This document shows positions 1 to 6,928 of a stretch of 20,122 bases of DNA, piece by piece. Position numbers and translations under genes: made by a program. How positions within the stretch are numbered: position 1 is the first letter of the stretch; every line of letters begins with the position of its first letter. The DNA is from an uncultured Pseudomonadota bacterium. GTDB taxonomy: Bacteria > Myxococcota_A > UBA9042 > CAIXZC01. The notes under the pieces were generated by a model. It was not told the origin of the DNA. It saw only the letters and a program-made list of their open reading frames with translations, and ran no database searches. The stretch spans positions 1-20,122 of the forward strand of contig CALFHQ010000390.1 in the NCBI GenBank assembly GCA_937876385.1. Reading direction: 5' to 3'.

Positions 1-701
1 GAGCCAGAAAGCAGGCCGAGGAACTCATCGAAACCTTCAAGGCATTGACCCCTGAAGAACGCAAAAAGATCAACTCCCGTGGCGTCTCAGCCATTGCCTG
101 GGCCTTCTTCAATATTGGGGACTCCATGTTCCAGGAAGCCTCCGGAATTCGCCTCACGCGAAGCAAGCTGAAAGAGGCCACCGAGAACAAGATGAAGATT
201 CTCCTGGAAGCCGAAAAATACTACATGACCGTCCTCAGCCTCAAGCAACCCAACTGGTCCACCGCTGCCCTCTATCGCATTGGCGCATCCTGGGAGAAGT
301 TCGCATCTGAATTCGAGAACTCTCCCCTCCCCAGAGGCCTCGATGCCTACGAGCAGGAAGAGTATCGATTCGCTCTGAGTGAGTTCGCAGAAGGATTCCG
401 AAAGAAGGCAGCAGCGGCCTATCGAGAATGTCTCAACGTCGCAAAGACCAGTCGGATCTTCAACGATTACACAGACAAGGCTCAGCTCCACCTCAGCCAA
501 CTCTCCATTGAGTCGGCGGGTCTAAGAGAGTATCGAATTCGACCTGGCTACTACCAGGCAGGTGCCAATCCCCCAGCCTTCAGAGACCGAAAGGTGCTCG
601 TCTTCCAGGCAGACCTCGGATCCCAGAAGGAGCCGCCGAACCCAACCCTCGACGAGAAACCCAGCGGAGAAGGCGAGAAAGCAGGAGGTGAAGCACAATG
701 A
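1..701 (+). CDS. TPR-type envelope protein, C-terminal part (GltD/AgmU-like), 5' truncated by window
   Basis: The frame is open from the first base (first full codon at 3) and ends with TGA at 699-701, giving about 232 visible residues. A TTG at 45 opens the same frame but has no reason to be the start, because the reading continues upstream. The protein is helical and TPR-like, with Tyr/Ala-rich helices such as 'AALYRIGASWEKFA' and 'AAAAYRECLNVAKT', a 'SPLPRGLDAYEQEEYR' loop, and a Pro/Glu/Gly-rich tail of about 30 residues. The helical block resembles the C-terminal TPR region of Myxococcus GltD (AgmU), a large periplasmic TPR protein of the Glt gliding complex. That assignment is from family memory plus gene order, not from a search. 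The stop overlaps the next start (ATGA), so the two genes are translationally coupled. I am confident it is a TPR-like CDS and moderately confident of the GltD link. Confidence 0.75.
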   Translation, partial: ARKQAEELIETFKALTPEERKKINSRGVSAIAWAFFNIGDSMFQEASGIRLTRSKLKEATENKMKILLEAEKYYMTVLSLKQPNWSTAALYRIGASWEKFASEFENSPLPRGLDAYEQEEYRFALSEFAEGFRKKAAAAYRECLNVAKTSRIFNDYTDKAQLHLSQLSIESAGLREYRIRPGYYQAGANPPAFRDRKVLVFQADLGSQKEPPNPTLDEKPSGEGEKAGGEAQ

Positions 702-2068
702 AACGACTGACCTTTACTCTGATCGGTCTGGGACTGCTCTTTGCCGCACCTGCCTTCGCTCAGCCCGCTGCTGACGAAGCACCAGAAGGACTTCAGGTGC
801 AGGATGAAGCCGGGGACGAAGACGAGGGCGTTGCAGAGGCCCCCGAAGTCAAAGACGAGTTGAACTCCCTGCTGAACCGAGCTCGCAAGGAACCCCAACT
901 CGTCGCACCCGGAAGCGATGGAGAACAGACCCTGATTCGATTGGCCAATCAAGACAAAGTCCCCGAAGCTGCCTACGCACTGGGTGTGGCCGCGCTACGC
1001 CGAGGCGACACCGCAAAGGCCACCGAGTACCTCCAGAAAACCCTCGCACTCGATCCGAATTTCTCCGATGCAGTCGCCCAATTGGGCATCATTCAGATTG
1101 AGAAGGGGGAAAAGGAAGCCGGCGAAGCGAAGATCCAACAGGCCGTCGAAATGGACAAGTATTGCGCCGTCTCCAGAAACTATCTGGCCCTGGCAGCGCT
1201 CAAGGCCAACCAACTGGATGACACCATAAAGCACTGCCGTATTGCCCTTCTCGGGGACCCCAGCAACATGAACGCCTACCTCAACATGGCCATCGCCTGG
1301 ATGAGGAAGGATCGCCTTGATGTCGCAATGCTGGTGGTGAAAAGCGCCCTGGCCATTGAAGAACATAACGCCCCCATTTTGAACGTTCAAGGGCTGATTG
1401 AACTCAAGAAGGAGAACATCAAGGGGGCCTTCACCAGCTTCGAAAAGGCGGCTGCTGCCGACGCAACCTTCGTGGATGCCCGTCGGAATCTCGCCGCCAT
1501 CGCCCTCAACTACAAGGACTTTGACGCAGCACTCCGGTACATTGATGAAGTCTTGAAGCTCCTCCCTGACAACCCCGAATTTCTTCTCAGCCGGGCTGTC
1601 GCTCTTCGAGGAATGGAGCGCTTCGACGATGCCAAAGCCGTCCTTACTGGAATCCTGGACAAAGACCCAGGAAACAAGGAAGCTCGCTACAACCTGTGCC
1701 TCCTCCTCAATGACTACCTGACCGATTACAACGCAGCACTGACACAGTGCACCCAGTTCAAAAACTCCATCGACAAGAACCACCCGAAGTGGAAGGAGAT
1801 GGAACTCAAGGTCAAGGGAATCAACGAGACCATCAAGGCCCTCGAAGAGATGAAGAAGCTCGAATCCGAAGAGAGCAAGCCGGACGAGGGCAAGGCCGAA
1901 GAGAAGGCCGAGGAAGCTCCCGCAGAGGAAGGCAAAGTCGAAGAGAAGGCCGAGGAAGCTCCCGCAGAAGAAGGCAAGGTCGAAGAGAAGGCCGAAGAGA
2001 AGACCGAAGAAGTACCTGCGAAGGAGGGTGAAGCCGAGGAGAAGGCTGAGCCCGAAGGGGAGAAATAG
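698..2068 (+). CDS. Periplasmic TPR-repeat protein (GltE-like)
   Basis: 456 aa. The start is ATG 698, overlapping the upstream stop as ATGA, with GGAGG at 684-688. Residues 1-21 form a signal peptide (basic KR, hydrophobic core, AFA|Q cleavage site). There is no lipobox Cys, unlike Myxococcus GltE, which is a lipoprotein. After an acidic linker (about 22-55), residues about 60-380 are successive TPR units ('AAYALGVAALRRGDTAKATEYL', 'AVAQLGIIQIEKGEKEAGEAKI', 'AYLNMAIAWMRKDRLDVAMLVV', 'DARRNLAAIALNYKDFDAALRY', 'EARYNLCLLLNDYLTDYNAALT'). The tail from about 390 is a low-complexity Glu/Ala/Lys region containing a 14-residue tandem repeat. The likely role is a periplasmic scaffold of a Glt-type complex, inferred from its position between GltD-like and GltF/GltG-like genes. 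The TPR call is secure and the GltE name is tentative. Confidence 0.85.
   Translation: MKRLTFTLIGLGLLFAAPAFAQPAADEAPEGLQVQDEAGDEDEGVAEAPEVKDELNSLLNRARKEPQLVAPGSDGEQTLIRLANQDKVPEAAYALGVAALRRGDTAKATEYLQKTLALDPNFSDAVAQLGIIQIEKGEKEAGEAKIQQAVEMDKYCAVSRNYLALAALKANQLDDTIKHCRIALLGDPSNMNAYLNMAIAWMRKDRLDVAMLVVKSALAIEEHNAPILNVQGLIELKKENIKGAFTSFEKAAAADATFVDARRNLAAIALNYKDFDAALRYIDEVLKLLPDNPEFLLSRAVALRGMERFDDAKAVLTGILDKDPGNKEARYNLCLLLNDYLTDYNAALTQCTQFKNSIDKNHPKWKEMELKVKGINETIKALEEMKKLESEESKPDEGKAEEKAEEAPAEEGKVEEKAEEAPAEEGKVEEKAEEKTEEVPAKEGEAEEKAEPEGEK
1898..2065 (+). repeat. 42-bp in-frame tandem repeat, EEKAEEAPAEEGKV units
   Basis: Two nearly identical 42-bp units (1898-1939 and 1940-1981) encode EEKAEEAPAEEGKV twice. 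They are followed by shorter degenerate units (EEKAEEKTEE, AEEKAEPEGE) up to the stop. Because 42 is a multiple of 3, copy-number change would lengthen or shorten the acidic tail without a frameshift. Confidence 0.85.
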
Positions 2069-2137
2069 TCGAGGTAGTACCGGAACTCTGGATACCTGCC
2101 GGTGTCGATTGGTAGTTGAAGCGAATGTGTTCTCAGA

Positions 2138-2160
2138 CCCCACCTTGGGGCTGGGTTTTT
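2138..2160 (+). terminator. Weak possible hairpin terminator after the GltE-like gene
   Basis: A short stem, CCCCA (2138-2142) with TGGGG (2146-2150) and a CCT loop, is followed after five bases by TTTTT (2156-2160). The stem is short and the T-run is displaced, so it may only attenuate read-through or may not act at all. Confidence 0.25.
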
Positions 2161-2174
2161 GGGGTTCGAGGCGC

Positions 2175-2180
2175 TATACT
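2175..2180 (+). promoter_or_regulatory. Possible -10 element (TATACT) ahead of the GltF-like gene
   Basis: TATACT lies 24 bp upstream of the ATG at 2204, in the 135-bp gap after the GltE-like gene. It is identical to the -10 of the well-formed promoter at 18856. No convincing -35 sits 16-18 bp upstream, so a separate promoter is only possible. Confidence 0.3.
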
Positions 2181-2203
2181 GGACCCGAAATGGAGGGATG
2201 AGC

Positions 2204-2452
2204 ATGAAAGGCTTGATAGCAGGCATCGCTGCAGGACTTCTGTTGGTGGCAACACCTGTACTTGCTCAAGAGAAGGACAAGACCAAGAAAGATGTAACGG
2301 TGTTCGATTTTGAGGAAGATGAAGTCTCTGTTGACTTCCTCAAGCCGGACGTCGGGTTCGTCGGATTGGTCCAGCAACAGAAGGCGGCCAGTCTCATCAA
2401 AATTCGGCAGGATTTCGTCGACGAGATCGTCCGATCTGCGGAAGACCTTTGA
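2204..2452 (+). CDS. Small exported protein, GltF/CglF-like
   Basis: 82 aa. ATG 2204 is preferred because GGAGGG (2192-2197) lies 6 nt upstream. ATG 2198 directly abuts the SD and would only add Met-Ser. Residues 1-22 form a clear signal peptide (VLA|Q cleavage site), leaving a mature protein of about 60 residues: a Lys/Asp stretch, 'VTVFDFEEDEV', 'LKPDVGFV', then a conserved-looking end 'ASLIKIRQDFVDEIVRSAEDL'. The layout '(T/V)V.DF..D.V...L.KPD....LI..R..F..E...S...L' matches my memory of the small GltF/CglF gliding proteins of Myxococcus, encoded between gltE and gltG as here. The CDS ends 11 nt before the FHA gene start. Molecular function is unknown. The exported small protein is well supported; the family name rests on motif memory and synteny. 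Confidence 0.75.
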   Translation: MKGLIAGIAAGLLLVATPVLAQEKDKTKKDVTVFDFEEDEVSVDFLKPDVGFVGLVQQQKAASLIKIRQDFVDEIVRSAEDL

Positions 2453-2463
2453 GGGAAAGAAAC

Positions 2464-4596
2464 ATGGCGGATAAGACCGAACTCACCATTGTCGTTCGTG
2501 ATGGGAAGGGAAAAGAAACCACCCACAAGTTCACCTCGAACCAGATCCGCATCGGCCGAAACTCCGACAGCGAGATTCCGCTGAGCGATCCCACCGCCGG
2601 CAAGGAACACGCGCTTATCGAAGTCTCCGAACAAGGGACTGTTCGCGTTGTTGACCTGGGGACCAGCACGGGGACTCAGCTTAATGGCAACAGAGTGGAG
2701 CAATCGAACCTGGTCTCCGACGGGGACAAGCTTCGTATTGGCGAGACTCAATTGACCATTCGAGTCAAGGGTCAGGCCGCAACGGGCGCAGTGAAGAACC
2801 GGTGGGCGGCATACGAATTGCCCCACAAACCGGTGCTCAACATCGCTCAGATCTGGGAAGAGAATGTCGTGGCGGTGAACCGCTTTGGCAAGTCGGCCCG
2901 GCACATCATCCACTCCGTCGTCTATTCAGCCCTCCTCCTCTCTTTCCAAGTCTGGTTCACACTGGCGATGTACGGAAAGATGAGGGAAATGTACGCCGAT
3001 GGAAAGCTTGATGACTACGGCCCAGCGATGACCGCCGTCATCGCCTGTTTCATCGTGGCGGATATCGTCATTTTCATGATGACCCGGGAAATCTTCAAGT
3101 GGCCCCGGGAATCCCAGTTCAAGACCGTTACAGTTGGACAGGATACCACTGCCGACTTCTTTGTCCCCGAGGACATGCTGGGCCAGCGGAAATACCCCCT
3201 CATCGTCTCCTACAAGGGCAAGCCCGCCCTGAATCTGGAAAAGAACACCGTCCAAGGCAAGGTCATGATCAACGATCAAGTCCTCAGCGTGGACAAGGTC
3301 AAACAGACCTCCTTGATCAAGGAGAAGTACCTCCTGCCGCTGACTTACAAGATCAAAGCTCGCATCGAAGTGGGGGATGTGATCTTCATCCTGGGCCTCG
3401 AACCGGCCATGATTGAACCGAAAGGCGCATTCCTTTCTCGAATCAATATCCCCATTCTGGCCAGCTTCCTGGTGGCCTTCTTCATCCACTCTCTCTTTCT
3501 CCTGGCTGTTATGGCAGCACCCAAGAGCGAGCCCGTGAAGCGAATCTCCTCTTTGCGCTCCCGGAGCTTCAAGACCCTGATTCGCGCCGAGAAACAGAAG
3601 AAGGAGAAAGAGAAGGAAGAAAAGAAAGATCTCGTGAAGGTCGAAGACGAAGAGAAGAAGAAGCTCGACAACGAAGAAGAGGAACTGCAAGACGAAGTCG
3701 ACAAGGTTCCAGTCCTGGAACAGAAGAAACAGGAAGAGAAGAAGACCGTCGTTGTTAAGAAGACCCAGGTCATCAAGCAGGCCAAGAAGGCCGAAATGAA
3801 GACCGATTTGAAGCATACCAAGACCAAGAAGAAGTATGCCCCGATGTCCTCCCTCTCGAAGGCTGAGCGAAAGGAACGAGTACGCTCCAAAGGCGCCCTC
3901 GCTGCCATTCACAGTACCGGAATGAAGGTAATGGGGTCCGACTTCGGCGACCAGATGAAGTTTGACAACGGCTTCCAGGCCCAGAACGACCTCGCCTTGG
4001 AAGAGTTGGGTAGCGACGGTGCTCTGGACGTCGGCGCCACAGGCTCTGACGACCCGTTCAACCTGTCCGAAATGGAATCCGATGGCAACGTAGCCGGGGG
4101 TGACCCCACCGCCGGTGGTTCCTTCGGTGGAAGCGTTGGCGCAGATGGAACCCTCGTCGGGGGCAACGGTGCCAACATCGGCGGCGGAACCGAAATCAAG
4201 GAACTCTCGAAGAAGAGAGTCGCCAAGGCCGTGAAGGGGCCGAAATTCAAGGACAAGAAGGTCCGCATCGCTCCCTCACCGGACTTCGGAATGGAAGGAT
4301 CCGGAAAACTCGACAAGGCCGTCGTGAAGCGCTACATCCGAAAGCAGATCAACAAGATCCGCTGGTGCTACCAGAGCGCTTTCCAACGAAATCCGGACCT
4401 GGAAGGGAAGATGACTGTTCAGTTCATTATCTCCCCCACAGGTTCGGTCATGCGTGCCAAGGTTCTGGCTTCCACCATGGGAGACAGCGAGCTTGCACGC
4501 TGCGTCGAACGCAAGATTCAGACCTGGAAGTTCCCCGCTCCCAAGGGCGGTGGTGTTGTGAAGGTCAACTACCCCTTCGTGTTCCGCAAGCAGTAG
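2464..4596 (+). CDS. FHA-domain membrane protein with AgmX/PglI (TonB-like) C-terminal tail, GltG-like
   Basis: 710 aa from ATG 2464, with SD GAGGG (2451-2455) 8 nt upstream; a TTG at 2449 overlaps the previous stop and is less likely. Residues about 5-101 form an FHA phosphothreonine-binding domain ('IRIGRNSDSEIPLSD', 'KEHALIEV', 'DLGTSTGTQLNG'). Three hydrophobic segments follow at about 148-170, 186-207 and 328-351, with a soluble domain of about 120 aa between the second and third. Residues about 370-470 are a Lys/Glu-rich coiled-coil-like spacer, and about 515-577 are Gly/Asp-rich. Residues about 618-710 are the AgmX/PglI tail: 'IRKQINKIRWCYQSAF', 'GKMTVQFIISPTGSV', Cys680, and the ending 'VKVNYPFVFRKQ'. 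In Myxococcus, GltG joins cytoplasmic and periplasmic parts of the gliding motor. The FHA end suggests control by Ser/Thr phosphorylation. Architecture is secure; GltG orthology is probable. Confidence 0.85.
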   Translation: MADKTELTIVVRDGKGKETTHKFTSNQIRIGRNSDSEIPLSDPTAGKEHALIEVSEQGTVRVVDLGTSTGTQLNGNRVEQSNLVSDGDKLRIGETQLTIRVKGQAATGAVKNRWAAYELPHKPVLNIAQIWEENVVAVNRFGKSARHIIHSVVYSALLLSFQVWFTLAMYGKMREMYADGKLDDYGPAMTAVIACFIVADIVIFMMTREIFKWPRESQFKTVTVGQDTTADFFVPEDMLGQRKYPLIVSYKGKPALNLEKNTVQGKVMINDQVLSVDKVKQTSLIKEKYLLPLTYKIKARIEVGDVIFILGLEPAMIEPKGAFLSRINIPILASFLVAFFIHSLFLLAVMAAPKSEPVKRISSLRSRSFKTLIRAEKQKKEKEKEEKKDLVKVEDEEKKKLDNEEEELQDEVDKVPVLEQKKQEEKKTVVVKKTQVIKQAKKAEMKTDLKHTKTKKKYAPMSSLSKAERKERVRSKGALAAIHSTGMKVMGSDFGDQMKFDNGFQAQNDLALEELGSDGALDVGATGSDDPFNLSEMESDGNVAGGDPTAGGSFGGSVGADGTLVGGNGANIGGGTEIKELSKKRVAKAVKGPKFKDKKVRIAPSPDFGMEGSGKLDKAVVKRYIRKQINKIRWCYQSAFQRNPDLEGKMTVQFIISPTGSVMRAKVLASTMGDSELARCVERKIQTWKFPAPKGGGVVKVNYPFVFRKQ

Positions 4597-4697
4597 TCCT
4601 TTCAGACGGCCCAGAAGTTTCGGGCAACCTCGATCCGCTGTACCTTCACATCCAAGCCTTATCAGTGTCTTATGGGATGTAGACGGTGGTATTCAAT

Positions 4698-4729
4698 TGC
4701 CGACTGCCGACTGCCGACTGCCGACTGCC
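4698..4729. repeat. Heptanucleotide tandem repeat (TGCCGAC)x4 plus a partial copy
   Basis: Four perfect TGCCGAC units run from 4698 to 4725, followed by a partial TGCC (4726-4729). The tract ends on the last base of the minus-strand protease stop codon, in the gap between two convergent genes. No strong hairpin-plus-T-run terminator was found in 4597-4728. Confidence 0.9.
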
Positions 4730-6735
4730 TACCCCTGATTGGGAGAGAAGCGTCTGATGACCAGGATGGAGAGGAGGGCCCACAGGGTCAGCCAGATGAC
4801 CTCGGGGTGGCTGGCGGGCGATGAGGTGGAGCAACCGAAGGGTCCGTCCCCATTGCCGAAGAGGCAGTCCCCGCAGTCGTCGGGGCAATTCTCGCAGGTC
4901 TCGTCGTCGCCACAGACACCGTCCCCGCAAGCAAGGGGGACATCAACGCTGCAATCTGCCGGGCAAGACGCTGCCGTCTCGGTGCCCTCGCAGGCGCCGT
5001 CCCCGCATTGGCTGGTCACGAGGCAATCGTCCGGACAGGAGTCGGATGTCTCCGGCGCCTCGCACTTGCTGTCTCCGCATACAGTGCCACCGATGAGACA
5101 GTCTGCGGGGCATGAGTCGGATGTCTCTGGTGCCTCGCACTTGCTGTCTCCGCAAACTGCAGTCCCTCCAATGAGGCAATCGGCGGTGCAGGAGTCAGAA
5201 GTCTCGGGGGCTTCGCACTTGCCGTCCCCACACACTGGGTCTCCACCGATCAGGCAGTCGCTGGGACAGGAATCTGAGGTCTCCGGTGCCTGACACTTTC
5301 CATCTCCGCAAACGGCGGGGGTCGTGGTCTTGCAGTCGGCGGGGCAGGACGTTGCGGTCTCACCACTCTCGCAAGTTCCGTTGCCACACACAGGACCCGT
5401 GGAGGTGCTGCAACTGATGGAGAAGCTACCGCTGGGGTCAGATCCCCCGGCGGTTCCGCAATCGTAGTATCCTGCGCTGGCGGACCAGCCGCAGCTATCG
5501 TTCCCGTCGCAGTTGATCATGTAGAGTTGGCTGTTCTCACACCAAGCCATGACGTTGCCGTCGCAGCATCCCTCGTAGGGAACACCGTTGCAGTTGGAGG
5601 ATACGCAATCCGGCTCGCAGTTCTGGTAGGTCTCACCCGCGTCGCAGGTCCCGTTCCCGCACCCCGTGGATGAAGGAAAACAGACCCCGTCTCCGCTAGC
5701 TGGAGGGGTCTGGAGGGGAACGCAGTAGTAGCCCGAGGGGCAACCGCCGCCGGTGTCCGGATCGCTGCAGTACTGCGTGCAGAAACTCCCATCGGAGCTT
5801 TGTACGCACAGCAGGCCCGTCTGGCAGTCCCCTTCGGAGGCGCAGGTCGATCCGAGCTGTCCCTGGGTTCCCCCGCCGCAGTCCGATGGGCACGATGTGG
5901 AAGTTTCCCCGGATTCACACACGCCGTTGCCGCAGTTGCCGGGGTTGATTCCACCGGGATCGTAGGTCTGGATCATCTGCTGAATCCACGCAGCGTGAAT
6001 GTCCGCCCGTGAATTGAAGCCGCTCTCGACGCAGTAGGGGTCTCCCGACGAGACCACTCCAATTACCTCTTCCACGCCGTTGTTGTTGTAGAAAGCCGGC
6101 CCTCCGGAGTCCCCCTGGCAGGTGTTTTTCGGATTGGATGATGAGGTGAAATTCCAGAAGCCGTAGGTGGTCACCTCGGACAGCGTGGTGCTGACCTTCA
6201 TCTTGGTGCCAGACGAATAATCGTCGTAAGGATCGCTCTTTCCGAATCCGCTGAAGGTGATCGTCGCTCCTACCAACGATTCCACCGAGGCCGTACGGTA
6301 CGGCATGGGGGTAACTCCAGCGTCGTACTGCAAGACCACGACGGCGATATCGTGTTTGGAGACCTGATAGCCGCCGTCAACGGTGTCGCCGTATTGGGGA
6401 TGGGGGATGGACTGAGAGATGGGAATCTGGGCTGTGACGTAATCGATGCTGGAACCCAGAGCGAAAGCCTCGGGCTGGTTCGACCCTTCCATGCAGTGAG
6501 CTGCCGTAAGGACGATTCGCGGAGAGATGAGGGTTCCGGTGCACATCGTCTGATTGGTCAGCACGATGCCCACTGCTGGATGCCCGGTATCGACAGTGCC
6601 GCCGATAATCGCCTTTAGCGAGGTTTCGCTCTGCGGCGAGGGGGAATCATCCTCTGTGATGCAGGAGTGGAGCGCCAAAGGCAAAATAACAAGGGATAGG
6701 AACATGAGGCGGGCTGGAGCCCAAAATCGTTTCAT
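4729..6735 (-). CDS. Exported trypsin-like serine protease with Cys-rich repeats and MYXO-CTERM-like tail
   Basis: 668 aa. The start is ATG at 6735 with GGGAGGT just upstream; the open frame extends to 6909 without an SD. Residues 1-24 are a signal sequence. Cys25 in 'LALHSC' may be a lipobox, although His at -2 is unusual. Residues about 43-275 form an S1 (chymotrypsin-fold) domain: mature-like start IIGG, His80 in 'LTAAHC', Asp129 in 'KHDIAVV', and Ser210 in 'CQGDSGGP'. Nine units of the form CGxGxCxxxExxxxCxxDC follow, interrupted by two unrelated Cys-rich modules; the last seven are nearly continuous. The C-terminus (GNGDGPFGCS, hydrophobic segment, IRRF) resembles the MYXO-CTERM sorting tail, so surface anchoring is likely. 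A sigma-70-like promoter sits upstream. The substrate is unknown. Catalytic competence is likely because the triad is intact. Confidence 0.92.
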   Translation of the reverse strand: MKRFWAPARLMFLSLVILPLALHSCITEDDSPSPQSETSLKAIIGGTVDTGHPAVGIVLTNQTMCTGTLISPRIVLTAAHCMEGSNQPEAFALGSSIDYVTAQIPISQSIPHPQYGDTVDGGYQVSKHDIAVVVLQYDAGVTPMPYRTASVESLVGATITFSGFGKSDPYDDYSSGTKMKVSTTLSEVTTYGFWNFTSSSNPKNTCQGDSGGPAFYNNNGVEEVIGVVSSGDPYCVESGFNSRADIHAAWIQQMIQTYDPGGINPGNCGNGVCESGETSTSCPSDCGGGTQGQLGSTCASEGDCQTGLLCVQSSDGSFCTQYCSDPDTGGGCPSGYYCVPLQTPPASGDGVCFPSSTGCGNGTCDAGETYQNCEPDCVSSNCNGVPYEGCCDGNVMAWCENSQLYMINCDGNDSCGWSASAGYYDCGTAGGSDPSGSFSISCSTSTGPVCGNGTCESGETATSCPADCKTTTPAVCGDGKCQAPETSDSCPSDCLIGGDPVCGDGKCEAPETSDSCTADCLIGGTAVCGDSKCEAPETSDSCPADCLIGGTVCGDSKCEAPETSDSCPDDCLVTSQCGDGACEGTETAASCPADCSVDVPLACGDGVCGDDETCENCPDDCGDCLFGNGDGPFGCSTSSPASHPEVIWLTLWALLSILVIRRFSPNQG
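4765..5388 (-). repeat. Tandem Cys-rich coding repeats within the protease
   Basis: Seven consecutive units of about 27 codons encode CGxxxCxxxExxxxCxxDC, joined by short linkers such as LIGGDPV, LIGGTAV and LIGGT. The four central units (about 5050-5320) share the core 'APETSDSC' and are very similar at DNA level, which suggests recent duplication. Two more divergent units lie near 5620 and 5910. Confidence 0.85.
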
Positions 6736-6771
6736 TACGACCTCCCAAAGACTCGATACAATCGACAGAAA

Positions 6772-6800
6772 ACTATAGTCCTTTCCCTTGTCGGGAGCAA
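6772..6800 (-). promoter_or_regulatory. Predicted sigma-70-type promoter for the protease gene
   Basis: On the minus strand, TTGCTC (6800-6795), a 17-bp spacer and TATAGT (6777-6772) lie 36 bp upstream of the ATG at 6735. Spacing is ideal and the -10 matches consensus at five of six positions. Confidence 0.55.
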
Positions 6801-6863
6801 CTGCAAGTCGTGTGACAAAATGGATCTTCGTTGCCCGGCGGCACTTTTGGAGTTCCTCATTGC

Positions 6864-6893
6864 TTGACATCCCGAACAAGTCGCGCACATTGT
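6864..6893 (+). promoter_or_regulatory. Possible promoter for the site-2 protease / rluB pair
   Basis: A perfect TTGACA -35 (6864-6869) is followed after 18 bp by CATTGT (6888-6893), a weak -10, placing transcription start near 6900 and the ATG at 6929. The -35 is strong and the -10 is doubtful. Confidence 0.4.
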
Positions 6894-6928
6894 AGCGTGG
6901 AGTTGTCAATTTCGAGGCGTGGGGTTTG

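Noticed and set aside
995..2143. Long minus-strand open frame (382 codons) opposite the TPR gene
   Set aside because: It lies antisense to a TPR gene with signal peptide, SD and ATGA coupling. Its Leu/Phe-rich low-complexity sequence is the mirror of the Glu/Lys-rich tail.
2926..3912. Minus-strand open frame (328 codons) opposite the FHA gene
   Set aside because: It is an antisense shadow. The Leu/Phe-rich runs arise from reading the Lys/Glu-rich linker in reverse.
5020..5320. Possible CRISPR-like or noncoding repeat array
   Set aside because: The repeats are in-frame Cys-rich protein units with coding linkers of varying sequence and no spacers; no cas genes are nearby.
6736..6909. Longer N-terminus for the protease (58 extra residues)
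   Set aside because: The upstream stretch contains the promoter-like elements and has no SD. The ATG at 6735 has a strong SD and is followed directly by a signal peptide.
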